A stretch of 64,000 bases of DNA from AP-15 sp963747735. Its GTDB lineage: Bacteria > Pseudomonadota > Alphaproteobacteria > ATCC43930 > CGMCC-115725. The position numbers and the translations under genes are program-made. Shown in pieces: positions 12,111 through 20,736 of this stretch. The stretch is taken from positions 27,146 to 91,145 of the forward strand of contig CAVVGE010000012.1 of the NCBI GenBank assembly GCA_963747735.1. Direction: 5' to 3'. How positions within the stretch are numbered: the first letter of the stretch is position 1; each line of letters opens with the position of its first letter. A model generated the notes under the pieces. That model had not been told where the DNA came from. It searched no databases and saw only the letters and a program-made list of their open reading frames with translations.

Positions 12111-12150
12111 GGCTGGGGGTCCGAGCGCCCATTCGTCCGGACCCCCAGCC
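12111..12150 (-). terminator. Hairpin terminator downstream of the hemerythrin gene
   Basis: Perfect 13-bp arms (12111-12123 and 12138-12150, GGCTGGGGGTCCG and its complement) enclose a 14-nt loop. The structure lies 8 bp beyond the hemerythrin stop on the minus strand. No long T run follows, so it is a strong stem but not a textbook intrinsic terminator. Confidence 0.6.
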
Positions 12151-12157
12151 CTTACCT

Positions 12158-12685
12158 CTACTTGGCCGGCACCATTCCCGCCTTGGCCATCAGCTCCTCC
12201 TTGCGCGTGGCCATTCGCGCCCCCAATCCGGATACATCCATATCCGAGCTCTCGACCTCGGGGAAAAGCTCCTCTTCCTCTTCCTTGACATGATGTTTGA
12301 TCTGCTCGCCAAGGACGGTAATCTTGGCGTCGTACAGATCATCGCCAACCTGCATCGCCTCGATCTCCGCGATCAGGTGCTTGGCGCCGGCATGCTCGAC
12401 GAGTGATTCGTTAAGCAGATCTTCATCTCCGGTCGCTTTGCGAGCCGCCGGATAAAACATTTCTTCCTCGATTTGCGTGTGGACCTTCAAGGCCGAGCAG
12501 ATCTTCTCGGCAAGAGCGGCCTTGGCATGGTCATCCTCCAGGTCTTCGTATTCCTCGAAATAATCCTCGACCTCGCGATGGTCCTGTTTCAGCAGCCCGA
12601 TAGCCGAACCGAGCGCCGCGCGCGGCGAGCGCGTGGCTTTCCGCACCGCCGCGCGTTTGGACTTCGTCTTTGCATTCGTTGGCAT
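12158..12685 (-). CDS. Hemerythrin HHE-domain protein
   Basis: This 175-residue cytoplasmic protein has a basic N-terminal tail rich in Lys, Arg and Ala (residues 1-25), followed by a four-helix hemerythrin-like bundle. The iron-ligand pattern is visible: KQDHREVEDYFEEYE, KVHTQIEEEMFYPA, EHAGAKHLIAEIE and KHHVKEEEEELFPEV. The family binds a di-iron centre and senses or buffers oxygen, nitric oxide or iron. The lysine-rich tail resembles those of stress-induced alphaproteobacterial HHE proteins. ATG 12685 follows CCGGGGAGAT. It is monocistronic, with a strong hairpin after the stop. Confidence 0.9.
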   Translation of the reverse strand: MPTNAKTKSKRAAVRKATRSPRAALGSAIGLLKQDHREVEDYFEEYEDLEDDHAKAALAEKICSALKVHTQIEEEMFYPAARKATGDEDLLNESLVEHAGAKHLIAEIEAMQVGDDLYDAKITVLGEQIKHHVKEEEEELFPEVESSDMDVSGLGARMATRKEELMAKAGMVPAK

Positions 12686-12846
12686 TCAAAATCTCCGGGG
12701 AAGGATGGGCTGGCGTTACGAGAACCACCTCCCGCGCGGCGCGTTCCATCGCGCGGTTCGGGAGCCAGCAGGGGGTTATTTGTGGCAGAGGGAACCGGAA
12801 GGCGCTTTCCACCATTTGTTTGCACCTGCATTGAAAGGTGTTGAGC

Positions 12847-13010
12847 ATGCGCACCGGCTACTCCTCGGGGCGGCGCTTGTCCTGCTGACCGGTGGGGCAT
12901 TCGCCCAGCAGGCGATGCCGCCGGCTGCGAACGGGCCGCAGAACAGCGCCGTCAACACGTCAAATAAACCCCCGCCATCCGCGCCCGTCGCCGGCAGCAA
13001 CCATGGGCGG
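12847..13010 (+). pseudogene. Fragment of a small secreted protein
   Basis: A frame through 12846-13010 encodes HRLLLGAALVLLTGGAFAQQ followed by a Pro/Ala/Asn-rich stretch ending APVAGSN. This looks like a signal peptide plus the linker of small alphaproteobacterial secreted proteins. The folded domain that should follow is absent, and ATG 12847 is one base out of frame with the signal sequence. GGAAC at 12791-12795 with CATT 17 bp later is a near match to an EcfG-type promoter. I treat this as a relic. Confidence 0.35.
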
Positions 13011-13110
13011 AACCGCCGGGCAGCGTTGGGGTGCCTGATTGTGATGGACCCGCCGCCACATCTGAGGCGGCGGAGGCTTCGGCGGGGCTTTCTTCGCTCT
13101 CGCGACGTAA

Positions 13111-14058
13111 ATGCCGACGATCCCCTTGTCGTCGCCGCCGCGCGTGGCTCGTTATTGCGGATTTATGGCCGTCGAGCGAGTTGCTCACAACCCCGGCGCC
13201 TACCACCCTGATGTCGTCGTCGCTGACCTGCTCAACAATCTCGGTGTCCTTTACGGGAATACGGGCCGCGTCGCCGACGCCGAGAAGGCCCTCAGCGAGG
13301 CGCTGACCATCCGCCACGACCTCGCCGCCCACGACCCCGCCGCCTACCGGCCTGATGTCGCCCAATCGCTCAATAATCTCGGAAACCTCTACCGCGAAAC
13401 CGGTCGCGTCGCTGACGCCGAGAAAGCCTACAGCGAGGCGCTGACCATCCGCCGCGACCTCGCCGCCCACGACCCCGCCGCCTACCGGCCCGATGTCGCC
13501 GAGACGCTGGACAATCTCGGAGACCTCTACGGTGAAACGGGCCTCGTCGCTGACGCCGAGAAGGCCTACAGCGAGGCGCTGACCATCCGCCGCGACCTCG
13601 CCGCCCACAACCCCGCCGCCTACCGGCCATCTGTCGCTGGCTTGCTCAACAATCTCGGAGCCCTTTACGAGAACACGGGTCGCGTCGCTGACGCCGAGAA
13701 AGCCTACAGCGAGGCGCTGACCATCCGCCGCGACCTCGCCGCCCACGACCCCGCCGCCTACCGGCCCGATGTCGCCGAGACGCTGGACAATCTCGGAGAC
13801 CTCTACGGTGAAACGGGCCTCGTCGCTGACGCCGAGAAGGCCTACAGCGAGGCGCTGACCATCCGCCGCAACCTCGCCGCCCACGACCCCGGCGCCCGGC
13901 CCGATGTCGCCCAAACACTCTACAATCTCGGACTCCTCTACAGCGTCACCGGCCGCGTCACCGACGCCGAAAAAGCCTTCAGCGAGGCGCTGACGATCTA
14001 TCGCGACCTCACTTTCCAGAAATCCGACATATGCCAGCACGATCGCTTCACTCACTAA
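13111..14058 (+). CDS. Tetratricopeptide-repeat protein (kinesin-light-chain type TPR)
   Basis: Six consecutive 46-residue units carry the pattern NLGDLYGETGLVADAEKAYS, EALTIRRDLAAHDPAAYRPD. Each unit is a TPR helix pair plus a DPAAYRPDVA linker, as in TPR_12/NphA-type proteins that serve as protein-interaction scaffolds. The last unit is one residue shorter (GARPDV). The N-terminus up to about residue 18 has no TPR character, and ATG 13165 is a plausible alternative start. Related proteins often carry an N-terminal effector or signal domain. None is present here, so this may be the surviving repeat part of a larger gene. No partner gene is evident. Confidence 0.7.
   Translation: MPTIPLSSPPRVARYCGFMAVERVAHNPGAYHPDVVVADLLNNLGVLYGNTGRVADAEKALSEALTIRHDLAAHDPAAYRPDVAQSLNNLGNLYRETGRVADAEKAYSEALTIRRDLAAHDPAAYRPDVAETLDNLGDLYGETGLVADAEKAYSEALTIRRDLAAHNPAAYRPSVAGLLNNLGALYENTGRVADAEKAYSEALTIRRDLAAHDPAAYRPDVAETLDNLGDLYGETGLVADAEKAYSEALTIRRNLAAHDPGARPDVAQTLYNLGLLYSVTGRVTDAEKAFSEALTIYRDLTFQKSDICQHDRFTH
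13228..14010 (+). repeat. Tandem 138-bp repeats within the TPR gene
   Basis: The block GACGCCGAGAA recurs with exact 138-bp spacing (units beginning near 13273, 13411, 13549, 13687 and 13825), then at 135 bp (13960). Units 2-5 are almost identical in DNA, including silent positions. This implies recent duplication or gene conversion and possible length variation between strains. Confidence 0.9.
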
Positions 14059-14469
14059 GTTGCTGTCAGAACTTCGAGGCAAATCATCTTCACCCCCACA
14101 GCCTGACACTGCACCGCCTTTGGTTTCGCCGCTGCATGTTTCCAGCCGCGTTCTAAGTGATCGGGAAAGACTATATATTAATTTAGTAGACATCTAAAAT
14201 GCCTGTCGATATATGCTTTTTTTGTTGCTAAATTTGCTTTGCATTTTTTCTATTCATACTAACTTCAGTTCAGAACATTCTTACAATTTTTTCTCAAGGA
14301 AGAATAGCCGACAATTGGAAACCCACTCCTGCCGCCCCGCCAGTGCGGCGAAGGCTGTTACCGTACAGAATTCTTGAAAGTCTCTGGGCTCGAACGGTCT
14401 TCCTCATTTTCCAGATGACCGATTTGCCGCCATTTTTGACACCGTGCCGCCGCCGTGCGACCGAGAAAG
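14059..14469. other. Intergenic region with an AT-rich island
   Basis: No gene is seen. Bases 14158-14310 are strikingly AT-rich (TATATATTAATTTAGTAGAC and TTGCATTTTTTCTATTCATA) in an otherwise GC-rich window. The island lies upstream of the RTX-type gene region and could hold promoters or bind an H-NS/MucR-like silencer. This is inferred from composition only. Confidence 0.4.
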
Positions 14470-14588
14470 CCGCAGGCTGGCGCCTCTATTTCGATGCCGA
14501 GGGCAGCGCCGCCAGCCCGCACCGTCAGCTCGTCGTCCCACTCGCCAACCATCCCGCCATCGGCGCGAGCAACCTGTTTTTTGTTTGA
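14470..14588 (+). pseudogene. Relic of the 3' end of an RTX-protein paralogue
   Basis: The frame encodes WRLYFDAEGSAASPHRQLVV and ANHPAIGASNLFFV before the stop. This closely matches the last 35 residues of the intact RTX-type gene (GRLYSDADGSDASDHRQLVA and ANHPAIGASNLFFVL). Similarity continues past the stop: GTCACGGACCG here matches GTCACAGACCGG after 17882. The stretch is therefore a duplicated gene end whose body has been deleted. Confidence 0.65.
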
Positions 14589-14675
14589 TAGACCCGCGCG
14601 CATGTGACGATGGTCACGGACCGTCGCCGGCCGCGGTGATAGAAGGCGGGCGGGGGCGGCTCTTGGGAGGCGGCG

Positions 14676-17600
14676 ATGCGGACCCTGTACGGCGCCTATC
14701 CAAACGGCTTTCGCCCGAACGGCGCGTTCGGCGACGATCCGCTGACCATCGCCAGCGGCGGCTCGATCTCGTCGGTTAACGACGGGATCGCGCTCGATTG
14801 CCAAAGTCCGTTCAAGAATTTCGCATTTTATTGGGACGTGACCAATTACGGCCGGATCACGGCCCAAGGCTTCCCCTCCACCGGCGTTGTGCTGCAGGAT
14901 GGCGGGAGTCTGGTCAATGGCGCCAGCACCGCGACCGGGGCCTATATTTCGGGCAGCTATCGCGGAATCTCGATGCCCGACGGCGGCGGCGCGGTGGTGA
15001 ATTACGGCACCATAGCGGTGAGCTTAGAAAACAGCGTCGGCGTTTATCTGCCGGTCGGCGGAAACGTCAAAAACTTCGGCTTGATTCGGGGGCCGGGCAC
15101 CGAGATCGAGATTGGTGGGGCGGGCGGAACGGTCGCGAATTACGGAACGGTCGGACAGGCAAGCGCCGGGACCGGCATATATCTGCCCAACGGCGGCACC
15201 GTTATCAACGGCTCGTCGGCGGCAAGGGCCGCATCGATCGCAACCGGCGCCGAGGGTTTCGGGGTCGAAGCCTTCAATGGTGCCGGCATCATAAACAATT
15301 CCGGTACGATCGCGGCGGGCTTCGATGGGATTTTACTCAATTCCGGAGGAACCATCACCAATTCCGGCAGCGTGCTCGGCGCCGAAATCGCAATCAATCT
15401 CGGCGGCTCGGCTACGCTAACGAACCGCGGCACGATTTTCGGCAACGGCACCGCATCCTTTGGGGTCGTTTTCAATGCGAGCACCGGCGGCGACTTTCTC
15501 AGCAACGCCGGAACCGGCGATATCGCCGGCACCAAGTTCGGGGTCTACGCCAACGTCGGGTCGATGACCGTGGTCAATACCGCCCGGATCGAGAATGGCG
15601 TCGTGCTCAAGGAGGACGGCAAGGTCACGAACGGCCGGTCCGGCTCGACCCGGGGGCACATCACCGGGGCGGCTTTTGGCGTCTACATGCCGCGGGGCGG
15701 AACCCTCGTCAATTTCGGCATGATCACCGGCTATGGCATGGCCGGGATCGGCGTCTCGCTGGAAGGTCCGTTGGCCGCCACGACCACCGCGGCCAGCACG
15801 GTGACGAATGCGGGCACGATCACCGGCGCGGGCGGGACCGCCATCGCCTTTGGCGACGGCAACGATCGGCTGATCGTCGATGCCGGCGCCAAATTCGACG
15901 ATGTTGTCAGCGGCGCCGGCGGCGCCAACGAAATCGATTTTCGCAAAACCGGCACCATGCATCTCGACCCCGAATATGTCGGCTTTTCGATTGTTCGCCT
16001 CGGCAACGGCGCGGCTGACCGGCTGAGCTTGAGCGAGCTTAATTTCACTGCAATCGCCGGCAACGCGATCACGGTCTATGGCGGCAATGCCGGCAGCACG
16101 GTCGATGCCGACGGCTTTGCCGGGAAGCACCGGCTCCTATATTTCGGCACGCGCGGCAAGGACCGGGTGACCGGCGGCGGCGGCAACGACAGGTTCACAT
16201 TCGCCGCGCCGGGGCTGACCGCCGCCGACGCCATCGCCGGCAATGGCGGCAGCGACGCGATTGCGATCACCACCGGCGGCACCCTCAACCCGGCCGGGGT
16301 GACCGGGGTCGAGACCGTTCGTCTGGCCGGCGCCGAGGCCGACAGCCTGGTTCTGACCGACGGCAATTTCGTCGGCGTCGCCGGCCACACCATCACGCTC
16401 TTTGGCGGTCGTGCCGGCGACACCATCGACGCCGCCAAGCTCTCGGCCGCGAACCGGATCGTCGCCTTTGGCGGCAGGGGACCGGACCAGTTCACCGGCG
16501 GCGCCGGCAACGACCGGTTTTCCGTCGCCGCGATGGGGCTGACCAGCGCCGACCATATCGCAGGCGGCGCCGGGTTAGACGAGCTCGACCTTACGGGCGC
16601 CGGCAGCTCGGCACTCGCCGGGATCAGCGGCATCGAAACCATCCGCCTGTCCGGCGCCGCGGCAGATACGGTGGTGCTCGGGAACGGCAATTTTGCCGGG
16701 ATCAACGGCAATGTCGTCACCGTCATCGGCGGCAGCACCGGCGACACCGTCTTTGCCGATACAGTTGCGGCAGCGCATCGGGTCGGGTTTGTCGGCGGCG
16801 CCGGCTCCGATTTGTTTTTTGGCGGCAACGGCAACGACACCTTCAGATTTGCCGCGGCGAATTTGACCGCAGCGGATACGGTGCAAGGTGCGGGCGGCAG
16901 CGACCGGCTGACTTTAACGACGGGCGGCACCGCGAGCGCGATCGGCGTTAATGGCATCGAAACCTATGCGCTCGCCGCTGCCGCGGCCGACACGATTACG
17001 CTCGGCAACGGCAATTTTGCCGGGATCACCGGGAGCGCGATTACCGTCATCGCCGGCGGCGCCGGCGACACTGTCGATGCCCGGGCAGTGCAGGCACCGC
17101 ACCGGGTGGTGTTTGTCGGCGGCGCCGGTGCGGACCTGTTCACCGGTGGCGCCGGCGCCGACACCTTCGAATCCACCACCACCGACCTTGGCAGCAACGA
17201 CCGGCTGCGGGGTGCCGGCGGCAGTGATCGCCTTGTGCTGGAGAGCTCGGGCACGATCGCGAATTTCGGAGTCTTCGCCGGAATCGAGACGATCGTTTTG
17301 GCGAGCGCCGGCAGGAACACGTTGGTGTTGAAAGATGGGAATTTCGGCGCGGTGACCGGCAGGACGATCACGGTGCTGGGCGGCAATGTCGGCAACACAA
17401 TCGATGCCTCGGCCTTGACCGGAACGAACCAAATCATCGCAGTCGGCGGCACGGGCTCGGATCGCTTTAAGGGCGGCGAAGGCGCCGATACCTTGACCGC
17501 CGGCGGGCATGCGGCAATGACCGGCGGTGGCGGCGCCGATGTGTTTGTCTTCAAGAGCCCCGGCACGGCCGCCAACCGGGTCACCAACAGGGTCGCTGAC

Positions 17601-17882
17601 TTCACGCGGGCCCAGGGCGACAAGCTCGCCTTCTCCAACAGCGGGTTTCATCTCGGCCTGTCGAAGGCGAGCACGATACCGAAAGCCCTTTCGTCCGGTC
17701 TGTTCTCGCCAAAGACCAACGGTACGTTCGACAAGCCCGGCGAGCGCTTTGCCTACGACAACAGCACCGGGCGCCTCTATTCCGACGCCGACGGCAGTGA
17801 CGCCAGCGACCACCGTCAGCTCGTCGCCACTGTCGCCAACCACCCGGCCATCGGCGCGAGCAACCTGTTTTTTGTGTTATAG
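14676..17882 (+). CDS. Secreted RTX-type calcium-binding beta-repeat protein (adhesin-like)
   Basis: This 1068-residue protein starts at ATG 14676 behind GGGAGG. Residues 20-390 are short beta-strand repeats of the type GGTVxNxGT (VVNYGTIAVS, TITNSGSVLG, TLVNFGMITGYG), as in large bacterial adhesins. Residues 390-960 alternate a unit of about 90 residues ending in glycine-aspartate nonapeptides: GGGGNDRFTF, GGAGNDRFSV, GGNGNDTFRF, GGAGADTFES and GGEGADTLTA. The C-terminus (VADFTRAQGDKLAFS, then FAYDNSTGRLYSDADGS) is typical of type I-secreted RTX proteins, whose secretion signal is C-terminal and uncleaved. There is no N-terminal signal peptide and no nearby type I exporter. Its role is probably surface or matrix adhesion; no catalytic motif is seen. 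Confidence 0.85.
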   Translation: MRTLYGAYPNGFRPNGAFGDDPLTIASGGSISSVNDGIALDCQSPFKNFAFYWDVTNYGRITAQGFPSTGVVLQDGGSLVNGASTATGAYISGSYRGISMPDGGGAVVNYGTIAVSLENSVGVYLPVGGNVKNFGLIRGPGTEIEIGGAGGTVANYGTVGQASAGTGIYLPNGGTVINGSSAARAASIATGAEGFGVEAFNGAGIINNSGTIAAGFDGILLNSGGTITNSGSVLGAEIAINLGGSATLTNRGTIFGNGTASFGVVFNASTGGDFLSNAGTGDIAGTKFGVYANVGSMTVVNTARIENGVVLKEDGKVTNGRSGSTRGHITGAAFGVYMPRGGTLVNFGMITGYGMAGIGVSLEGPLAATTTAASTVTNAGTITGAGGTAIAFGDGNDRLIVDAGAKFDDVVSGAGGANEIDFRKTGTMHLDPEYVGFSIVRLGNGAADRLSLSELNFTAIAGNAITVYGGNAGSTVDADGFAGKHRLLYFGTRGKDRVTGGGGNDRFTFAAPGLTAADAIAGNGGSDAIAITTGGTLNPAGVTGVETVRLAGAEADSLVLTDGNFVGVAGHTITLFGGRAGDTIDAAKLSAANRIVAFGGRGPDQFTGGAGNDRFSVAAMGLTSADHIAGGAGLDELDLTGAGSSALAGISGIETIRLSGAAADTVVLGNGNFAGINGNVVTVIGGSTGDTVFADTVAAAHRVGFVGGAGSDLFFGGNGNDTFRFAAANLTAADTVQGAGGSDRLTLTTGGTASAIGVNGIETYALAAAAADTITLGNGNFAGITGSAITVIAGGAGDTVDARAVQAPHRVVFVGGAGADLFTGGAGADTFESTTTDLGSNDRLRGAGGSDRLVLESSGTIANFGVFAGIETIVLASAGRNTLVLKDGNFGAVTGRTITVLGGNVGNTIDASALTGTNQIIAVGGTGSDRFKGGEGADTLTAGGHAAMTGGGGADVFVFKSPGTAANRVTNRVADFTRAQGDKLAFSNSGFHLGLSKASTIPKALSSGLFSPKTNGTFDKPGERFAYDNSTGRLYSDADGSDASDHRQLVATVANHPAIGASNLFFVL

Positions 17883-17984
17883 CCGCTTTGAGCCGTGTGA
17901 AAGAAGTCACAGACCGGCGCTCGTCGATGCGGGTCAGCAGGTGTGTCTTGCCCGAGCCGACCAGTCCGGCGCCAACGATGCGGA

Positions 17985-18222
17985 TGCCATCGAGCTGTTG
18001 GCCGAGCGGCGGCGCACGGCGCTGCAGATCGAGATGCACCTCACCCGCCTCGGCGAGAAGCGCGTTTCTGTCGAGGTTGTCGAGCAGGTGCTGTCGCGTG
18101 CCATCGACGAACTCGAGCCGACGCTGACCCGCAACGGCTACGACGCACCGGCGCTGACCGTGCTGCTCCGGGCCAAGCCCGCCGAGGTGCGCGATTTCCT
18201 GGCGGGAACGATGATGACGTTG
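17985..18222 (+). pseudogene. C-terminal fragment of a transposition-helper AAA ATPase (ExeA/TniB-like)
   Basis: The plus frame reads ELLAERRRTALQIEMHLTRL and then VVEQVLSRAIDELEPTLTRN, GYDAPALTVLLRAKPAEVRD. This matches the C-terminal domain of the ATPase also found, broken, at 22375-22776 (LKTPLQIGQHLVRAF, KLDELEPQLTRNGYD, AAKPAEIRQLL). Immediately upstream, on the opposite strand (about 17915-17985), is a Walker A-like segment, GAGLVGSGKTHLLTRIDE, that could be the start of the same kind of ATPase, inverted. The fragment ends where the PAS relic begins at about 18225. Confidence 0.55.
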
Positions 18223-18227
18223 GCCCA

Positions 18228-18549
18228 AAACCGGCGACCGTCTTTGTGCACCTGCCAGCCCTCGCCCTCGAACCTACCCTCGCTGGCCGCCGTGGCGAGG
18301 GCCTTTGCGGGCAATCCCTTTGCGCGGTCTTCCTCCCTGTAGAACCGCGAGAAAATGCTCGCCGATTGATTTTTCGGCTTCCTTATAGCCTTTGATCCGG
18401 CGTGCACCGGGGTTCCAGCTCGTTATGAAGCCATCCGGATCAACCATATAGATGACGTAATCGGTCACCGCCTCGACCAAGAGGCGGCAGCGCCCCTCTT
18501 CGGGGACGGTATCGATAAATCTGCCAGGCGAGGCCGATTGCGGCCGCAT
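18228..18549 (-). pseudogene. PAS-domain fragment of a sensor kinase
   Basis: Two minus frames combine into one PAS domain: RLLVEAVTDYVIYMVDPDGF, ITSWNPGARRIKGYKEAE, IGEHF, then after a shift FSRFYREEDRAKGLPAKALA and WQVHKDGRRFWANVIIV. This is the N-terminal PAS of alphaproteobacterial hybrid histidine kinases. The rest of the kinase is missing because the sequence switches into the ATPase relic at about 18225. It has both a frameshift and a truncation. Confidence 0.7.
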
Positions 18550-18783
18550 CCCCCGCCCTTAGGCGGACATCGGGTCTCGTGCGAGATTTCCTTGTGAATG
18601 ATCGCGGACTCAAGAGCCTCTTCGAGAGGCCGGTCGAGATTTTGGAGATGGACGGGTCAGCGCCGCAATTTCGTCAAGGTCGGGAGCCTCGAATCTCGGA
18701 CGACCGGCGAGAGGTTGGCGTTTGCGCTTGCGCGAATTGACCGATCGTCTCTCACCCCAAGCGCTCCTGCTCGTGACATCTCG

Positions 18784-20721
18784 GTGTCTGGCGCGCGGCA
18801 AGGGCGAAGCGGACGACATCGGCTGTTGACGTTCCGGATCGCGATAACGGCCGCTGTGATGGCGCTCGTCGCGGCGCTCGCGGCGTGTATGTTGGTGATT
18901 TAGATCGCGACTTTTCATGCGGCGGCACGCGCGGCGGCGTCCTCCGCGATGGCTGCGGCCAGCGCCAACACCCGCAATCACCTCGAGGCCGACGTGTCGC
19001 AGCTCGGCTCCGTCGTTCGGGTTCTGGCGGCAGATCCCGCTCTCGCCGCTTCGGACCAGAGGAGCGAAAACGACAACGCCATCGTTCTGTTCAAAGCCGC
19101 GCTGCGCGAAGTGCCGCAGGCGGACAGCTTCTACGTCGGCTATGGCAATGGCTGCTGGCTGCAGGTGCGGCGCGTCGACGTCCTCGACCCGAACGAACGC
19201 CGTAAGCTCGGGGCGCCACCCGCGTCCGTTTGGAATATCAATCTGGTGCGCCCGATGCCCGCCGGAGCTTTGCCGATGCGGCGCATCTTCGAAGACGGCG
19301 AAGACCACAAGATCGCAGCGCTCGATCTGCCGGGGTACGGCTATGACACGCGCAAGCGGGACTGGTATCGCGACACGACGGACGCGGACCGGCCGCTCGT
19401 CTCCTCGCCCTACGCTTCGTTCAGCATCAGCACGCCGATGGTCACGCTGAGCGCACCGCTGCGCGGCGAGGTACCAGGCGTCGTCGCCGCAGATCTCAAG
19501 CTCGACACGTTCAGCGAGTTGGTCCAGGCGCAGCGCCCCGGCGCGCATGGCACGGCTGTCGTCTTCGACGAGTTCGGCGCGCTGATCGCCTATCCCGATT
19601 TTGCCCGGCTCGTGCGCGGCGCGCCGTCGCATTCTACCGATCCACAGCTTCCAAACATCGGCGCGATCCGCACCGGACTCGTCGGCGCGGTGATGCGGCG
19701 ATGGGACGGCAGCGACAGTTATGACGGCAGCGTTCGCGGCAACGACGGACGACGATACCTGTTTCGTCTGCGGAAATTTTCTCGCGGCGACCAATTCAGC
19801 GGCTACTCGCTGCTGCTGGCGGCGGAAGACGATTTCGCGCAGCAGGTGCGCAGTTTGCAGATCAAAGGAATCATTATCGCACTTTTCGCCGGCGGTTGCT
19901 TCGTCCCGCTGGTGTGGATCTTCGGCGGCCGGATGTCGACCGCGCTGCAGCGGATCACGGGTCAGGCAAGCCGGCTACAAGCGCTGGCGGCGCCCGACGA
20001 TGCGCCGGTCACCTCGCGGATCGCGGAAATTCACGAGCTCGGCAGGGTCATGGCGGTCGCGCGGCGCAGCATTTGGTCCTTTGCCCGCTTTGTCCCGAAA
20101 GACATTGTCAAAGGCATCATCGACGGCTCGATTTCGACCGAGCTCGGCGGGGTCCGGCAGGAAATTACGATCCTCTTCACCGACGTCACGAATTTCACCG
20201 GAATTGCCGAACGAGCCGACCCCGACCGATTGATGATCCAGACCTCGCGCCATTTCACGGCCTTGACGCAAGCGTTTCTTGCCGAGGGCGGGACCGTGGA
20301 CAAGTACATTGGCGATTCGGTGATGGTTTTTTGGAACGCTCCCCATCCGCAACCCGATCATGTCGCGCGGGCCTGTCGCGCGGCGCTTGCCGCCAGGGCG
20401 GCCAGCGACGCCCTCAATGCGCAATTCGAAATCGAGAAGCTGCCGCCGTTCTCCGTGCGTCTCGGCATTCATTCGGGGATTGCGGTCGTCGGAAATGTGG
20501 GTTCGGCGGAGCGCATGAATTACACCGTTCTCGGCAACAGCGTGAACCTGGCGGCCCGCCTCGAAGGGCTGAACAAAGAATACCGGACGACGATCCTCGT
20601 CAGCGAGGCGGTCCGCGACCGCGCCGAGCATCTTTTTCGCTTCAACCCCGTCGCTTCAGTCGTCGCCAAGGGGATGACGCAGGAAACCCGCGTGTACGAG
20701 CTGATCGACGCCGTGACCTGA
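18784..20721 (+). CDS. Class III adenylate/guanylate cyclase with dCache sensor, interrupted by one in-frame TAG
   Basis: GTG 18784 begins an N-terminal membrane helix (FRIAITAAVMALVAALAACM). TAG 18901-18903 then interrupts the frame, which resumes in phase with IATFHAAARAAASSAMAAAS and runs to 20721. The periplasmic part, about 300 residues, looks like a dCache domain (DWYRDTTDADRPLVSSPYAS). A second helix follows (IIIALFAGGCFVPLVWIFGG), then a HAMP-like stretch. The cyclase domain has both metal aspartates (ILFTDVTNFTGIAERAD and KYIGDSVMVFWN) and the transition-state Asn/Arg (VLGNSVNLAARLEGL). It should make cyclic nucleotide in response to an external ligand. If the TAG is real, only the 590-residue part from ATG 18949 could be made. 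Confidence 0.85.
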
Positions 20722-20736
20722 GAGAGGCGGTGCCCG

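Noticed and set aside
12791..12816. GGAAC-N17-CATT as a second EcfG promoter
   Set aside because: The -10 element has a mismatch and the downstream gene is a relic; mentioned only in that entry.
13228..14010. Regularly spaced repeats that could be mistaken for a CRISPR array
   Set aside because: Repeats are contiguous at 138 bp, code for TPR units in one frame, and have no spacers; no cas genes are present.
12952..14193. 413-codon minus-strand frame with internal repeats (GGGVVGGEVAADGQRLAVG)
   Set aside because: It is the complement of the TPR repeats; periodicity comes from the plus-strand gene.
16076..17638. Long proline-rich minus-strand frames opposite the RTX-type gene
   Set aside because: These are shadows of glycine/alanine-rich coding sequence on the plus strand, without start signals.
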